The notes under the pieces were generated by a model. That model did not search any database, had not been told where the DNA came from, and saw nothing but the letters and a program-made list of their open reading frames with translations. The translations under genes and the position numbers were made by a program. A stretch of 64,000 nt of DNA, from NCBI GenBank assembly GCA_964543125.1, contig CAZIWX010000001.1, positions 1 through 64,000 on the forward strand, in the 5' to 3' direction. The DNA is from CAZIWX01 sp964543125 (GTDB taxonomy: Bacteria; Fidelibacterota; UBA8477). Positions 56,714 to 64,000 of the stretch are shown here, in pieces. How positions within the stretch are numbered: the stretch's first letter is position 1; each line of letters opens with the position of its first letter.

Positions 56714-58075
56714 CTAATTGGTCAGACTTTGAATCGGCGCCTGTACACGGCCCCCCCGCTGAATAAAAACACGGGCCTTGAGTTGACTCACTGCCATTAC
56801 CGGTGCCGATCCCAGCAATCCGCCATAATGGACTAGAGCACCCGGTTTCTTGCCGGGCACCGGAATAATCCTCACGGCCGTCGTCTTGGTATTGATCATA
56901 CCAATTGCGCATTCATCGGCAATAATGGCGGAAATGGTATCGGCTGGTGTATCTCCCGGAATCGCCAGCATATCCAGTCCCACGGAGCATACCGAAGTCA
57001 TGGCTTCTAATTTTTCCAACGAAATATGTCCGGCCCGAACGGCATCAATCATCCCCTGATCTTCACTTACCGGGATGAAGGCTCCGGACATTCCACCCAC
57101 CGAGCGTGAGGCCATGGCGCCGCCCTTTTTTACCGCATCATTCAAAATTGCTAATGCCGCCGTGGTACCGGGCCCACCCACATCTTCCAGTCCCATGGCC
57201 TTTAATATTTCAGCCACGCTATCACCGGGTGCCGGCGTGGGCGCCATGGAAAGATCCACAATGCCAAACTCAACCCCCAATCGCCGAGCCACGGTCCGGC
57301 CGATCAGGTCACCCGCCCGGGTAATTTTAAATACGGTCCGTTTGATGCCTTCCGCCAAATCCTGGAAACTGGCGCCCGACATGGCTTTGATGGTATCCAG
57401 TACTACACCGGGTCCACTGATTCCCACATTGATCACGGTTTCCGGCTCACTCACACCGTGAAAGGCTCCGGCGACAAACGGATTGTCCTCCACCGCGTTA
57501 CAAAAGACCACGAATTTTGCACAACCAACACCGCCGGCCTCGGATGTGCGTTCAGCCAGATCTTTGACGATATGGCCCATACGGGCCACCATATCCATAT
57601 TTATTCCAGCCTTGGTAGATGCCACATTCACTGAAGAAGTGATATGCTGGGTGCTGCCAATCGCTTCCGGAATCGAATCGATCAACGCGCGATCACCCGG
57701 CGTGCACCCCTTTTGCACCAGGGCGCTAAATCCCGCCAGGAAATCCACACCCACTGTCTCGGCGGCCTTATCCAGCGTTTGGGCCAGTTTCACAAAACCG
57801 TCCCGATCGAATCGATCAGCCACAATTGCTAACGGTGTAATGGCGATCCGTTTATTTACAATGGCAATGCCCAATTCCCGTTCCACACTCTGAGCAACGC
57901 TAATCAGCTTCCCGGCCCGGCTGGTAATTTTGTCATAGATCGCCTGACACGTCCGATCCAGGGATTCATAAGCGCAATCACGTAAACTGATCCCCAGGGT
58001 TGTCGTACGGATATCAAGATGCTCCACCTCGGTCATTCTAAGGATTTCCAGGATTTCGTCAATCTGCCATGCCAT
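56714..58075 (-). CDS. UPF0210 (DUF711/PFL-type) family protein
   Basis: A 453-residue protein of the UPF0210 family ([20 protein letters not shown] near the start, [58 protein letters not shown]). Its structure is related to the glycyl-radical pyruvate formate-lyase fold, but no radical Gly motif is evident and its reaction is unknown. UPF0210 genes usually have a UPF0237 ACT gene next door. The one here is at 48648-49076 on the other strand. Confidence 0.88.
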   Translation of the reverse strand: MAWQIDEILEILRMTEVEHLDIRTTTLGISLRDCAYESLDRTCQAIYDKITSRAGKLISVAQSVERELGIAIVNKRIAITPLAIVADRFDRDGFVKLAQTLDKAAETVGVDFLAGFSALVQKGCTPGDRALIDSIPEAIGSTQHITSSVNVASTKAGINMDMVARMGHIVKDLAERTSEAGGVGCAKFVVFCNAVEDNPFVAGAFHGVSEPETVINVGISGPGVVLDTIKAMSGASFQDLAEGIKRTVFKITRAGDLIGRTVARRLGVEFGIVDLSMAPTPAPGDSVAEILKAMGLEDVGGPGTTAALAILNDAVKKGGAMASRSVGGMSGAFIPVSEDQGMIDAVRAGHISLEKLEAMTSVCSVGLDMLAIPGDTPADTISAIIADECAIGMINTKTTAVRIIPVPGKKPGALVHYGGLLGSAPVMAVSQLKARVFIQRGGRVQAPIQSLTN

Positions 58076-58210
58076 AAGCGTGAAGATAACCTAGGCAATA
58101 AATCCGTGAAAGCGGAAAGCCAGCGGAAATACCCCGTTTTTAGTCAATAACAGGCTCCGCCACTTGTAAGAGCTCGCAAGCCTTTGCTCACCAATGTTTT
58201 AGACAACTTC

Positions 58211-58265
58211 TCCACCAAGAGAGAATGAAAGAGGGGTGGCAATGTCCTGGATTCTGAAGCTGAAG
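58211..58265 (+). repeat. Left copy of 55-bp repeat flanking the N gap
   Basis: From TCCACCAAGAGAG to GAAGCTGAAG. Identical, base for base, to 58366-58420 directly after the gap. Probably one true copy split by scaffolding. Confidence 0.85.
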
Positions 58266-58365
58266 NNNNNNNNNNNNNNNNNNNNNNNNNNNNNNNNNNN
58301 NNNNNNNNNNNNNNNNNNNNNNNNNNNNNNNNNNNNNNNNNNNNNNNNNNNNNNNNNNNNNNNNN

Positions 58366-58420
58366 TCCACCAAGAGAGAATGAAAGAGGGGTGGCAATGT
58401 CCTGGATTCTGAAGCTGAAG
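58366..58420 (+). repeat. Right copy of 55-bp repeat flanking the N gap
   Basis: Exact duplicate of 58211-58265, beginning at the first base after the N run. The contigs on both sides end in the same 55-mer, as an unmerged de Bruijn overlap would. Confidence 0.85.
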
Positions 58421-58497
58421 TCCCTGGAATTCCCGGCGCCACCTTAAAGAGCTCCCGAAATATTAGGTGGTTTGAAGTATCACTAAAGGCTGGAGAT

Positions 58498-59418
58498 TTA
58501 CTCTGAGCCGGAAGCTTTTTCCATTTCCAAATCGACACTACCCATACCCACATCAATATGAAATGTGAGCACCGGCCGGCCCGAGCCAAAATCCTTGGAT
58601 CGATATTTCGATTCGGCTTCCTGTACCAGACCGATCATATCAACCGATGAAAAGGGTGACGCATTGACCCGGGCAATCACATCCACATCATTCGGCACCC
58701 TCAGTGTCAGGCTGCCCATACCAACATCGACTTTAATATTCGCATCACCACTATAGGCGCCGCGTAGATCCAGATCGGCGGTCCCCATCCCCACACTGAC
58801 CTTCATATTCTCAAAATTGGCATTACCCAGCATTCCGCCGGAGAAACTGCCCATTCCGTTTTCCACTTTTAGCAACGACATTCGGCGAGGATTGGGAGCA
58901 TTTATCACAAGTTTCGCCTCGGACAATCCACAATTAATATCCAAATTGTCCACTTCCAACGCTCCTAATTGTATATCCGCATCACCCAGCCCAATCTCAA
59001 AGTGCAGGTCATAGGGCAGATTTTCAGCTTCTTTCAGCATGATTCGCCAGCGGTTATTTTTTCTTCGCTGATCACCAATCCCCAACAGGTTTTTTAAATC
59101 CGCGAATGACTCAATATTGGTCTGGTCGCCTCCTCCGCTACCTCCAATTTTCAATTCCCCCAAGCCAGCCAATTCCTGATAGGAAACCTTGTACTCAAAG
59201 TCTTTGATGGAGTTGGACAGGTCCAAGATCGCCAAGGGTCCCTGGCGTTTGGTCTTGATCTCCAGTTCACCCAGCGGACAGTCAATTTCCACTTTGATGG
59301 TTTTTGCTGTTTTTATGTAAAATTCACGCTGAAGTTGTTTGGTGGGAGTCGCGCCAGTTTGACCTAAAACGAAGCCGGTCAGAAAAACAGGTATCCAAAA
59401 GATAGACACTCTCATCAT
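58498..59418 (-). CDS. Toast-rack-like envelope protein
   Basis: A 306-residue secreted protein with a signal peptide (IFWIPVFLTGFVLGQ) and a repetitive beta-helical body in which short motifs recur: IGLGDADIQLG, KVENGMGSFSGG, VSVGMGTADLDL, VDVGMGSLTLRV and IDVGMGSVDLEM. This is the character of toast-rack/DUF2154-type adhesin domains. Its start overlaps the stop of the upstream barrel gene. Last gene of the ECF sigma operon; function unknown. Confidence 0.7.
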   Translation of the reverse strand: MMRVSIFWIPVFLTGFVLGQTGATPTKQLQREFYIKTAKTIKVEIDCPLGELEIKTKRQGPLAILDLSNSIKDFEYKVSYQELAGLGELKIGGSGGGDQTNIESFADLKNLLGIGDQRRKNNRWRIMLKEAENLPYDLHFEIGLGDADIQLGALEVDNLDINCGLSEAKLVINAPNPRRMSLLKVENGMGSFSGGMLGNANFENMKVSVGMGTADLDLRGAYSGDANIKVDVGMGSLTLRVPNDVDVIARVNASPFSSVDMIGLVQEAESKYRSKDFGSGRPVLTFHIDVGMGSVDLEMEKASGSE

Positions 59419-61127
59419 AAACTCGTTTGTAGTCTGAGTTCGAAACGCCAATCGGCCCGGGCAGTATTCAATTCACGGGCGACACTCAGCCGCCAGTCGC
59501 CGTCATCCGCGACCACACTGACGCCAGCGGTGTGGCGTAGGTGTGAAGTATGAATTCCCCGGAATTTTTGCCACTGATCTTTTGTCGGAGGCGTAATAGT
59601 ATCCCAGGGTCGCGCAAATCCGCTGTCCAGAAACAGTACCAGATATGGATTAATCATGAAAGCATCCGTACTCCCGATCCATAGTTCGGCATTATTCAGA
59701 ACGCTCTGGTCACCCCGCAGTTCATTAAAAGCCAGACCACGCAGGGTGCCGAATCCACCCAAATTATTATTGCGTTGTGGGATTAAATGCCGATCGGCTG
59801 TTGCCATACTCACCCGGTCATACAGGATAAAATCCTCGGTAATTGCCAACGCAGCATTCACCGTGACTTTCAGCCGGGTGAAACTGGTGTCAGAATATTC
59901 AGGGACAGTTTTTTCAAAATCCAAACCGAGGTTTAAGCCGGAACTCAAATAATTATCGGCATCGCTTTCAAAATAGGTCTTCCAGTTGCCCCAGTTCCGC
60001 CAGGGATTTACACCGAGATCAAGGTGACCCGTCAAGGCGGCAACCCGGCCTTCGAAAACCGGAAATTCCGGTTGAAAATGATCTTTGGTGAACAAGCCCC
60101 ACTTGGTCACATTGGGCATACTGGTATGGGTTTCCGAATAGGCGCCCACCCGTAAGCCCAGACCATGCTTAAGCGGACGGAGAATGAGGTTGCCTGAAAC
60201 ACCTTGCGCTTCGTAATAGTTGAGATAATCTTCGGCGAACAGAAACGATAACAGGGAATTCTCGGTGTTGCTGAGACGCCAATCGTCGGCAGTAGTGGTG
60301 CGGTCGTAGATACTCAGATCGACCAGCGCCTGGGGAGTAAAAATCGGGAGGGTAAGACCGGCGCCGTAGCGGGCTTTCTTGCTGCCGAACCCATAGCCCA
60401 CGTAACCGCGAAATTTCGCCCCGAAAAGCAGTTTAAAATCAGTTGTAAGCGGAATAAACAGGCCTTCCTGCCGGTTATAGCGAACCGTGGGATTTTGCGG
60501 ATTGACGGCATCTTCGCCAAAACCGGTGCTGACACTTAAAGACATTTCATGATCCCTGGCATGCTCTTCACCGGTCTCGTTATCAGCCCTACCTTTTTTC
60601 AATCCGTCGTCAGCATCGCCTTCAAACCATTTATCCATGAAGGGTGATTTTTTTAATGCGATGCCACCCAGGCTGATCTCGGTGAGACTGCCCGTCACGG
60701 TGGCGCCCGGATCCACCCGGATTTGACCGCCGCTGACCAGGATATTTCCCTGGATCTGAGCGGTTGACTTAACCCAGACATCACCGCCGTAAACCTTCAG
60801 GTTGCTGACCAAACAACCTTCGATAAGGACATCCCCGGCAACGATCGTTTTATCCTCCGAAAGCGTATCATTTGGGGCAATTGTCAGCTTGGATTTGAAA
60901 TTTTCGAATAATGGAAAATCACGGTCCGGTGAATCATTCCGAAGCCGTTCTATTGTTTCCGCCGGTTGCGGTTCTTCCGGCGATTCAATTTTCACAGCAC
61001 CTTTTTTGGATTGGGTCAGCAATGAATCCACGACCCGGCTCAAGGAGTCTGCGTTCACGCCGGCCTGTCCCCAAACCAGCGTGAGAGCCAGTAGATTTAT
61101 CCCCATCAATTTCTTTAACCTGTCCAT
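59415..61127 (-). CDS. Outer-membrane barrel with bactofilin-like N-terminal solenoid
   Basis: A 570-residue protein. After a signal peptide (LMGINLLALTLVWGQAGVNA) a low-complexity acidic stretch leads to a solenoid (KTIVAGDVLIEGCLVSNLKV, KSTAQIQGNILVSGGQIRVD) with bactofilin-like repeats. The last about 350 residues are a barrel. The segment GGFGTLRGLAFNELRGDQSV with a following NAELW resembles the Omp85/BamA C-terminal barrel hairpin. No POTRA domain is evident. ATG 61127 follows GAAGGG. The solenoid would sit on the periplasmic side. Function unknown. Confidence 0.7.
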   Translation of the reverse strand: MDRLKKLMGINLLALTLVWGQAGVNADSLSRVVDSLLTQSKKGAVKIESPEEPQPAETIERLRNDSPDRDFPLFENFKSKLTIAPNDTLSEDKTIVAGDVLIEGCLVSNLKVYGGDVWVKSTAQIQGNILVSGGQIRVDPGATVTGSLTEISLGGIALKKSPFMDKWFEGDADDGLKKGRADNETGEEHARDHEMSLSVSTGFGEDAVNPQNPTVRYNRQEGLFIPLTTDFKLLFGAKFRGYVGYGFGSKKARYGAGLTLPIFTPQALVDLSIYDRTTTADDWRLSNTENSLLSFLFAEDYLNYYEAQGVSGNLILRPLKHGLGLRVGAYSETHTSMPNVTKWGLFTKDHFQPEFPVFEGRVAALTGHLDLGVNPWRNWGNWKTYFESDADNYLSSGLNLGLDFEKTVPEYSDTSFTRLKVTVNAALAITEDFILYDRVSMATADRHLIPQRNNNLGGFGTLRGLAFNELRGDQSVLNNAELWIGSTDAFMINPYLVLFLDSGFARPWDTITPPTKDQWQKFRGIHTSHLRHTAGVSVVADDGDWRLSVARELNTARADWRFELRLQTSL

Positions 61128-61137
61128 TTCGCCCTTC

Positions 61138-62313
61138 CTATCGTTCGTAAATCCTGATCCGTCCCACTTTAGTCGAGAGCTTGGCTTGCTCTTTTCCACC
61201 GGTATAGGTGTAGATCATTTGACGACCATTAGTTGATTTTCCGTTAATTTTTACCGGGAGAATCTCCAACCCTTCTACATCTTCCGAGCCCTGAATCGTA
61301 AGTGACGGATTGGATTTCTTATCCCAGCCAAAGTAGATTGAACCAACCTCGGTATTGATCTTGACGCTATCGCCGGCCTGGGGTTCATCAACTTCCCAGT
61401 CATAATCCACATCGCCCCGACCTACCTGAACGCGGCCGCTGCCCACATGCCGGTTTACTGCCAGATTACCAACTTTCATACGGACGCTGAGTTGTCCCCG
61501 CAACCGGTCAATCGCCATGGACCCCATATTCAGCTCAATCATTAGTGGACCGATCATATCCTCAATGCTTACGTCGCTATAATTCAAATCAAAAATGCCT
61601 TTGCCCGTATAATTCTGTAGTTCCAGATCACCCGCATTAAGATGCACCCATAAGCTATCACCGGTTAACCGGCCAATAACCAGATCACCGCTACCGGATC
61701 GAACCCGGACATTTCCCGAGCCATTGGTGATGTGAATATCACCGGCTTCATTATTGACATTGACATTCCCTTCGAAATCACTCAGTTCAAGATTGCCGCC
61801 CAAGGTGGCTACTTGAGCCCGGCCTTTTAGGCCATGCAGAATAATATCGCCGGCGTGCGTATTCACAGCCAACCGCCCTTTAATATTGTCCAAATCCGCG
61901 TTACCACCCGCCATCTGCAACACGACTTCACCGGTAATATCAGCGATATTGATATCTCCTACCGCGTTCTGCACGGAAATGCTGAAAAATTCCGGAATAG
62001 TGATTTGTATTTCATGGTTTACCGGTAAACCATGATTTCCGATCAGAGTAATGCGATTCTCTCTGATTTCAACCCGGGAATAGTCGTTCTCCCTTTTACG
62101 GTGGTTGTGCCGATAATTGTTTGAGATGAATTCCGAAATACGAACATGGTTGCCACTCTCACCGTTGATGGATACAACGCCAACAACACGCTGTAGAAAC
62201 AATTTGCCACCGGGTTGAACATCCTGATCCAGCAGGGTTTTCTCATCGGCGGCCTGAAGGTTCAAGTTGATCGACAGCAGAATTGCTAAGCCTAAACAGA
62301 AACGATATTTCAA
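61138..62313 (-). CDS. DUF4097-family beta-helical envelope protein
   Basis: A 391-residue protein with a signal peptide (FCLGLAILLSINLNLQA) and a right-handed beta-helix of repeated short strands of the kind GEVVLQMAGGNADLDNIKG, RAQVATLGGNLELSDFEG and NVRVRSGSGDLVIGRLTG, as in DUF4097 adhesin-like proteins. Gly-Asp turns recur. It lies ten bases before the barrel gene in the operon and its start overlaps the anti-sigma stop. Role unknown, probably at the envelope. Confidence 0.8.
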   Translation of the reverse strand: MKYRFCLGLAILLSINLNLQAADEKTLLDQDVQPGGKLFLQRVVGVVSINGESGNHVRISEFISNNYRHNHRKRENDYSRVEIRENRITLIGNHGLPVNHEIQITIPEFFSISVQNAVGDINIADITGEVVLQMAGGNADLDNIKGRLAVNTHAGDIILHGLKGRAQVATLGGNLELSDFEGNVNVNNEAGDIHITNGSGNVRVRSGSGDLVIGRLTGDSLWVHLNAGDLELQNYTGKGIFDLNYSDVSIEDMIGPLMIELNMGSMAIDRLRGQLSVRMKVGNLAVNRHVGSGRVQVGRGDVDYDWEVDEPQAGDSVKINTEVGSIYFGWDKKSNPSLTIQGSEDVEGLEILPVKINGKSTNGRQMIYTYTGGKEQAKLSTKVGRIRIYER

Positions 62314-63305
62314 GGTAGGGTTGCTCCCGAATTATCAGCTTCCAGAGCAGCAATGTTCTGCTGTAATATTTGCGTTACGTAGGCATTTTTTTCGACCTGG
62401 ACCTGATATTGGTAAACCGGTAACAGATCGTGATCCCTGACCCGGCTCAAATGTTGAGCCGCTTCACTACGCATCCGTGGATTATCATCAGACATGAGGA
62501 CGCGGACATATGCTTCCTGCAGATTCTGTGTGATCCGGTGATCCTTCAAGGCCGCTATGGCTTTTAATCTTACGCCGTCATCGATATCGGTCAACATAGT
62601 GGTGATCAACGCTTCCTCCACCTGCTCCACATCCTGATAATCTTCCAAAATCCTTAAAGATTTCCTGCGATGGTTTGGATTTTTACTGCTTTTCAACAGT
62701 TGGATCAAGTAATTCTGCACCACGGAATTAGCGGGTGATACAGTCATTTCCAAATCTTGGGAGGGTGTCTGGAATTCAAAGCTGACTTTGTCACCCCCGT
62801 TTTTCCTGGGTTTGAGACCCATCATTTGATAGTCAGACCTTTTTTCCAGCAGATTATTAAATAATCGCGATTCCGGTGGCAAAGACAGATCAACCGCGCC
62901 TTGCTGACTTTTGGAAGATGAATCGGAGGGAATGCCATTGATTACCAGCCCGATCACTAAAGCGAGGGCCGCTAAGCTACCAGCCAGAACCGGATGAACG
63001 CCGTGGTCTGTCAACTTTGCCCATTGTTCTTTCATAAAGTCCAGAACATGGGAAGCAGGTCCGGACCGGTAGCCAATACGACCTATTATTTTCAGACGCA
63101 ATTCCTCAAAAGCTTCAGCTTCGACATGCGGCTGATCCACCAGACCAAATATATGATCCAACTGTTTTTGTGAATCATACACACTCCGCCAGTGCGCATC
63201 CTCCAGGAGCATTTGCTCAACCCACTGGCGGTCGGTAGTGGATAATTCATCCCCGAGATAGAGGACAATCCATTCGGTGATTTGTTTATTGTTAAACTTA
63301 CTCAT
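62310..63305 (-). CDS. Anti-sigma factor with C-terminal HEAT repeats
   Basis: A 331-residue protein. The N-terminal part (ITEWIVLYLGDELSTTDRQW) is the ECF-binding zinc-less anti-sigma type, followed by a transmembrane helix (VLAGSLAALALVIGLVINGI at about 105-124). The part beyond the membrane ends in HEAT-type repeats (IDDGVRLKAIAALKDHRITQ, NPRMRSEAAQHLSRV). It overlaps the sigma factor gene by four bases. It is expected to hold the sigma factor inactive until an envelope signal; the HEAT part could be the sensor. Confidence 0.8.
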   Translation of the reverse strand: MSKFNNKQITEWIVLYLGDELSTTDRQWVEQMLLEDAHWRSVYDSQKQLDHIFGLVDQPHVEAEAFEELRLKIIGRIGYRSGPASHVLDFMKEQWAKLTDHGVHPVLAGSLAALALVIGLVINGIPSDSSSKSQQGAVDLSLPPESRLFNNLLEKRSDYQMMGLKPRKNGGDKVSFEFQTPSQDLEMTVSPANSVVQNYLIQLLKSSKNPNHRRKSLRILEDYQDVEQVEEALITTMLTDIDDGVRLKAIAALKDHRITQNLQEAYVRVLMSDDNPRMRSEAAQHLSRVRDHDLLPVYQYQVQVEKNAYVTQILQQNIAALEADNSGATLP

Positions 63306-63886
63306 GGAGTGATTCCTTCCTGAATAAGAGCTTTTTGGAGCGTTTCCCGGGCGCGAAAGAGGTAGCGCTTAATCGTACCTTCCCCTACTCTCAAAATCTC
63401 CGAGATTTCGCTGACTTTTTTGTTTTCGTAATATTTCAAGGCAAACACCGTCCGTTGTTGTGACGGCAAATTCAGGTAATGGCGCCGGATGGCGGTAGAA
63501 ATCGAATCATCGCGATTATCCGGTTGTTCCTGATCATCATCTTCCAGTGCCGCGGCGCCTTTCCAAAAATTATCAGTGGTTTCAGCAAACAGGTTTTGGT
63601 GACGACGTTTCCGCCGATGGTCGTTGAAGCACATATTCACGGTCATCCGGTACAAATAGGTATAAAAGTTGCTCTCGAACCGAAAATAGCGAATCTTTTT
63701 ATAAAGCTTAATAAACACATCCTGAAAAATATCCTCGGCATCCGTTCGATCCCGCGTAATCCCCAGAATAACACTCATCACACGATCCTCATAGAGCTTG
63801 ATAATCTCACTAAAAGCATGGGTTTCGCCTTTCTGAGCTCTCTCGATGAGCTGGGTAACCTGTTCCTTCATGACCACTTCATTCAC
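63302..63886 (-). CDS. ECF-type RNA polymerase sigma factor
   Basis: A sigma-70 family ECF factor of about 190 residues. Region 2 (DAEDIFQDVFIKLYKKI) recognises the -10 element. Region 4 (LPSQQRTVFALKYYENKK, then GEGTIKRYLFRARETLQKAL) reads the -35. No extra domains. First gene of the envelope operon and coupled to its anti-sigma partner. The frame begins at GTG 63886; an internal ATG at 63871 is also plausible. Confidence 0.92.
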   Translation of the reverse strand: MNEVVMKEQVTQLIERAQKGETHAFSEIIKLYEDRVMSVILGITRDRTDAEDIFQDVFIKLYKKIRYFRFESNFYTYLYRMTVNMCFNDHRRKRRHQNLFAETTDNFWKGAAALEDDDQEQPDNRDDSISTAIRRHYLNLPSQQRTVFALKYYENKKVSEISEILRVGEGTIKRYLFRARETLQKALIQEGITP

Positions 63887-64000
63887 CGGTCTTTAGACTC
63901 GTTTTGTCCCCATCCGTTGTCATTTTATATGGAAATATTTGAATCATTATTTTGGTGGATACCATTACCTCGGATTTGCGACACCCGGGATTTTAAAAAA

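Larger units (their letters stand above)
58076..58497. other. Assembly gap region, no gene
   Basis: About 420 bases without a gene, including 100 N at 58266-58365. An apparent open frame across the N run is an artefact of unknown bases. The two flanks share an exact 55-base repeat. Confidence 0.8.

Noticed and set aside
58188..58589. Open frame running through the 100-N gap
   Set aside because: It exists only because N codons are not stops, and repeats the 55-bp duplicate on both sides.

Overview
The window is bacterial chromosome from an FCB-group (Fibrobacteres-Chlorobi-Bacteroidetes superphylum) lineage. A candidate phylum such as Marinimicrobia/Neomarinimicrobiota, Calditrichota or a relative fits best. 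The evidence is type IX-style C-terminal sorting domains on several secreted proteins, a TonB receptor paired with a DUF4249-like lipoprotein, a bactofilin, and FG-GAP and dockerin surface proteins. Placement at phylum level is inference. It is a draft assembly: a 100-N gap at 58266-58365 is flanked by two identical 55-bp sequences. No rRNA, tRNA or CRISPR array was seen.

Layout. 1-1088 is gene-free and holds a MITE-like inverted-repeat segment. 1089-7683 is central carbon metabolism (CMD-like protein, MaeB malic enzyme, aminotransferase, a long transketolase-like protein), followed by an Rrf2 regulator, a small membrane protein, a secreted M1 peptidase and an IS4-type transposase remnant. 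11433-15060 is a minus-strand sulfur/redox operon: ArsR-rhodanese regulator with promoter and palindromic operator, DsrE-like protein, membrane protein, Met-rich dihaem cytochrome c, OsmC and SHOCT protein. The DsrE gene has an in-frame UGA exactly at the first Cys of the family CxxC motif, followed by a hairpin that fits a bacterial SECIS. It is best read as a 115-residue selenoprotein and is the main discovery of the window. 15476-22625 holds tandem FG-GAP sorting-domain genes (the first broken), a rubrerythrin-like pair and the TonB receptor/DUF4249 pair. 22819-27390 is pyruvate:ferredoxin oxidoreductase with a dihydroorotate-dehydrogenase-like partner.

27826-37706 mixes an Fe-S uracil-DNA glycosylase, surface and outer-membrane proteins, an EamA exporter, a Yip1 protein, a dockerin-bearing subtilase and aspS. 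37957-48086 is one long minus-strand operon: parA-parB-M23 peptidase-bactofilin-atpZ-atpI-like-atpBEFHAGDC, ended by a clear terminator. Divergent from it are a lone EutN/CcmL microcompartment vertex protein and an ACT-domain protein. Then follow an MFS transporter, an AlkA-type glycosylase, a second EamA exporter, secD-secF, a 2-hydroxyacid dehydrogenase and a UPF0210 (DUF711) protein. The right end (58498-63886) is an ECF sigma/anti-sigma operon with three envelope proteins, one joining a bactofilin-like solenoid to an Omp85-like barrel.

Together the genes suggest an anaerobic or microaerobic heterotroph. PFOR and malic enzyme handle pyruvate, an F-type ATPase probably couples to protons, the envelope is elaborate, and there are defences against sulfur or oxidative stress.
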